Shown here: piece after piece, positions 61,554-64,000 of the stretch | Layout of the letters: every line of letters starts with the position of its first letter | How positions within the stretch are numbered: the first letter of the stretch is position 1 | Notes under the pieces: model-generated | Seen by the model: the letters and a program-made list of their open reading frames with translations, nothing else | Database searches by the model: none | Told to the model about the DNA's origin: nothing | Origin: Lachancea thermotolerans CBS 6340 | Lineage: Eukaryota > Ascomycota > Saccharomycetes > Saccharomycetales > Saccharomycetaceae | DNA: 64,000 nucleotides | Direction of reading: 5' to 3' | Assembly: GCF_000142805.1 (NCBI RefSeq) | Contig: NC_013082.1 | Span: 1 to 64,000 of the forward strand | Program-made: the position numbers and the translations under genes

Positions 61554-62507
61554 TTAATAGTGGTATTCGTTAGAACTTTGTCCCGCAGTGTTTGGGAAAC
61601 CACATTCTAGAAGGAGCTTATCGATGAGGTGAGGGTTTTCTTGAAGCTTCTCCCACACATCCTCGTGCTTGACCAGCACTAAACCTGCGTAGCCTGTTGC
61701 GTTCAGACCAATATTCAGTTCTTTGCTCTTCGATGCAGAACGAGGAACTACACATAGCCACTCTTTGGTTAACAAAACATTGTAGCCTGTTTCCAACTCG
61801 GGTTTCTCGTTGGTCCAGTCCTGGAAAAAGGTCAAAGTTCTTTGCAGAAGAGAAACGAAAGTCATTGCCAGTAGTTCCTCATCCACTTCCTTCTCATCGG
61901 GCAACGGAACAGCGAAGTGAGCGAATGAGAGCTTTGAGTCCTGGAGAGGCTCCGTCCGAACGTTGGGCACATAATGTTCTTTGCCATTGCACAATCTGTC
62001 CTGAAACAAAGTAAACTTTTCAGGCAGCTTGAACATTTGCAGATGCTTGTGATCTTGCGAAGAACCACTGCTGGCACCGCAATTGTAAAACACAACGTTT
62101 CTCACCATCTCGTCCTCGTCATCCAACTCTTGCAGCAGCTTGTAAGCAGTAATGAGGTCCTTGGGGCTCAATGTGCTTGTCTGAGGCTTGAACTCCTTTG
62201 TGACTAGCAGCAAGTGCTCTGGAACAACGGGGAACTTGTTCAGTAATAGTTTGTACTCACCCTCGCCGAACAGATCTTCGCACACAGTGAGCTCAGGTTC
62301 TGGCTCTGCAAATGGGTTGCGTTTTTCTGCTTCCTTGTCACCTCTTTCTGGTTTCTTCAAAAGGCTTGGCGCATGTGTTACCATGTACTGGACCCCAGTC
62401 TCGGGATCCTTTAGTTTTTTGCTATCCGATTGGAAGAAATGAACATAACCGTTCTTGGCCGCGTTGGCATACGTCTCTCTAACTTTGGTTGCTAAGTCTT
62501 GTGCCAT
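61554..62507 (-). CDS. APA2: diadenosine tetraphosphate phosphorylase (ATP adenylyltransferase), 317 aa
   Basis: It has the GALT/HIT-type active site [12 protein letters not shown] (His-x-His near residue 155) and the family blocks [40 protein letters not shown] and [20 protein letters not shown]. It splits Ap4A with phosphate to ATP and ADP and can also use ADP. One gene in non-duplicated yeasts corresponds to both APA1 (chromosome III, next to LRE1) and APA2 (chromosome IV, next to QCR7). Here it has neighbours of both, which shows the ancestral order. Confidence 0.96.
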   Translation of the reverse strand: MAQDLATKVRETYANAAKNGYVHFFQSDSKKLKDPETGVQYMVTHAPSLLKKPERGDKEAEKRNPFAEPEPELTVCEDLFGEGEYKLLLNKFPVVPEHLLLVTKEFKPQTSTLSPKDLITAYKLLQELDDEDEMVRNVVFYNCGASSGSSQDHKHLQMFKLPEKFTLFQDRLCNGKEHYVPNVRTEPLQDSKLSFAHFAVPLPDEKEVDEELLAMTFVSLLQRTLTFFQDWTNEKPELETGYNVLLTKEWLCVVPRSASKSKELNIGLNATGYAGLVLVKHEDVWEKLQENPHLIDKLLLECGFPNTAGQSSNEYHY

Positions 62508-62915
62508 TGTTTTTATAGTTTATGAGGGTTTCAAATCACTAAGGTTTTCTGTGAGGGGAGCAACAATGGCCTTTCTTCAACTTTCAGTTCATGTAGCGGA
62601 TGCCGAATCTTTTAAGTCTTTCAAGCATTTTATTTCATCACCAGATGTCATGTTTTACATATGCAAGAAAACAGTCCAACTTTCATCCTAGTACTCTCTC
62701 AATAGTCTTGGCCCAGCGGGACCACCTCTTAGTAATTCTGGTTAATTTCTAGCTTTTCAAAGACATCTTGCGGTTATATAGCTCGGATTTGAGTTCTTTC
62801 TTCGTTCAGGCAGAATTTTTCATTGAAATAATATGTTCAACACAACAACCGCATCACTGTTCACAATGAAATGCACAACTGAGCGGTAAGAAAAGCGGTT
62901 GAATGGTCGGCAGAG
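62508..62915. promoter_or_regulatory. divergent APA/CAB1 intergenic region
   Basis: 408 bp with both promoters. An out-of-frame ATG at 62,903 lies just before the CAB1 start. No specific site recognised. Confidence 0.45.
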
Positions 62916-63986
62916 ATGGGTCAAAACATTGAATTCCAGGAAAACCAGTGGAATTCAACCGGTTTACTGACAATTGCCGTAGACATAGGTGGGTCGCTCG
63001 CAAAGTTGGTTTTCAACCCAAGGAATTGCAGGACTCTTATCTTCGAAACAGTGGAGACTGAAAAGATCACAGAATTCATGCAATTGATCCACAGGATCAT
63101 AAAAGAGTATAATAGCGGAGATCAAGCCACGACCCGTATCATAGCCACCGGCGGCGGTGCTTACAAATTTAATGACCTGCTGCGTAGTGAGTTCCCAAGA
63201 GTTATCGAGATCGCCCGACTAGATGAAATGGAATGTCTCATTAAAGGCTTGGACTTTTTAATTCACGAGGTTCCCGAAGAGGTTTTTACTTATAACGATC
63301 TCGATGGCGAACATGTTGTTGTTCCTGAGCACGCTAAAGTGTATCCCTACATGCTCGTTAACATTGGTTCGGGCGTCTCGATATCTAAAGTTGACTCCCC
63401 TACAAAGTTCACACGAGTGGGGGGTTCATCTCTGGGAGGGGGCACGCTGTGGGGACTGCTTTCTCTCATCACCGGGGCACGTACTTACGATGAAATGCTA
63501 GATTGGGCGCACAGCGGTGACAATACCAATGTTGATATGCTTGTTGGCGATATCTATGGCACAGACTATGGCAAAATCGGTCTGAAATCAACTCACATTG
63601 CAAGCTCGTTCGGAAAAGTTTTCCAGAGAGGAACCCACGCAGCAACTGCAGACGGCGTACTCAGCGAGAGGCCGTCTCAAACAAGTACGGAAGAGATTGA
63701 AACTCGTTCCCGAAAATTCAGCAACTCGGATATTTCAAAAAGTTTGCTTTACGCAATATCAAACAACATAGGCCAAATCGCATACCTACAAGCCAAAGTG
63801 CACAATGTTCCCAATATTTATTTTGGAGGGTCCTATATTCGTGGCCACCTCATGACTATGAATACACTAAGCTACGCAATCAATTTCTGGTCCAACGGAA
63901 AGAAACAGGCATTTTTTTTGAAGCACGAAGGTTACCTTGGGGCTATGGGGGCTCTTCTGACATTCCAAGACCGGAGTTCTACGTGA
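62916..63986 (+). CDS. CAB1: pantothenate kinase, 356 aa
   Basis: A eukaryotic type II pantothenate kinase. It has the phosphate-binding TIAVDIGGSLAKLVFNPRN (residues about 18-36), IIATGGGAYKFNDLLR, YPYMLVNIGSGVSISKV, RVGGSSLGGGTLWGLLSLIT and the C-terminal NIYFGGSYIRGHLMTMNTLS. It phosphorylates pantothenate, the first step of CoA synthesis, in the cytosol. It is the only kinase of this step in yeasts and is essential in S. cerevisiae (367 aa). The gene is complete, ending 14 bp before the window edge. Confidence 0.97.
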   Translation: MGQNIEFQENQWNSTGLLTIAVDIGGSLAKLVFNPRNCRTLIFETVETEKITEFMQLIHRIIKEYNSGDQATTRIIATGGGAYKFNDLLRSEFPRVIEIARLDEMECLIKGLDFLIHEVPEEVFTYNDLDGEHVVVPEHAKVYPYMLVNIGSGVSISKVDSPTKFTRVGGSSLGGGTLWGLLSLITGARTYDEMLDWAHSGDNTNVDMLVGDIYGTDYGKIGLKSTHIASSFGKVFQRGTHAATADGVLSERPSQTSTEEIETRSRKFSNSDISKSLLYAISNNIGQIAYLQAKVHNVPNIYFGGSYIRGHLMTMNTLSYAINFWSNGKKQAFFLKHEGYLGAMGALLTFQDRSST

Positions 63987-64000
63987 GATCCCCACTTCAT

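Overview
The window is yeast nuclear DNA, reading inward from a subtelomere on the left to an ordinary chromosome arm on the right. It fits a budding yeast of the Saccharomycetaceae that did not go through the whole-genome duplication. Lachancea is my best guess and Kluyveromyces the main alternative. Four things point this way. GTATGT / TACTAAC introns are present. The MATa cassette keeps an HMG-type a2 gene. A sphingolipid C9-methyltransferase is present, which S. cerevisiae lacks. One block follows the S. cerevisiae chromosome III left-arm order HML-CHA1-VAC17-MRC1-KRR1-ADF1-MIC10-PEX34-KAR4-SPB1-PBN1-LRE1 and then runs into QCR7-APA-CAB1, which S. cerevisiae has on chromosome IV.

Layout. 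1-4.9 kb is subtelomeric: remains of a Y'-type helicase gene on the minus strand, six 179-bp tandem repeats, a 9-bp minisatellite and a CACGTG cluster. 4.9-21 kb is sparse accessory DNA: a SAM methyltransferase, a secreted PL3 pectate lyase with one intron, a 1,447-codon GPI adhesin with one in-frame stop, a small secreted protein, two tRNA genes (Lys-CUU, Gly-GCC), and several copies of dispersed repeats. 21.9-33.1 kb holds two mating-type cassettes in the same orientation: an a cassette (a1/a2) and an alpha cassette (alpha1/alpha2). URA1 (cytosolic dihydroorotate dehydrogenase) and a YMC-type mitochondrial carrier lie between them. 34-64 kb is dense, conserved, housekeeping DNA.

The most interesting finding is how the cassettes are built. 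Their shared arms (211 bp and 192 bp, apparently identical) lie inside the a1 and a2 coding sequences, not outside the genes. The a cassette has the 5' part of a1 but loses the DNA-recognition helix of the homeodomain exactly at the arm edge. The alpha cassette has the missing 3' end (WFANKR and stop) but no 5' part. Neither cassette therefore encodes a whole a1. If MAT, outside this window, has the same left flank as the alpha cassette, conversion by the a cassette would rebuild a full a1 only at MAT. I also read two introns in alpha2, giving a 172-residue protein.

The inner half serves cell-cycle checkpoints (MRC1), ribosome building (KRR1, SPB1, ADF1 next to KRR1), vacuole and peroxisome inheritance or division (VAC17, PEX34), cristae (MIC10), mating (KAR4), the GPI pathway (PBN1), sphingolipids (C9-methyltransferase), respiration (QCR7), nucleotide and CoA metabolism (APA, CAB1). 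PAC and RRPE promoter elements before KRR1/ADF1 and SPB1 are clear.
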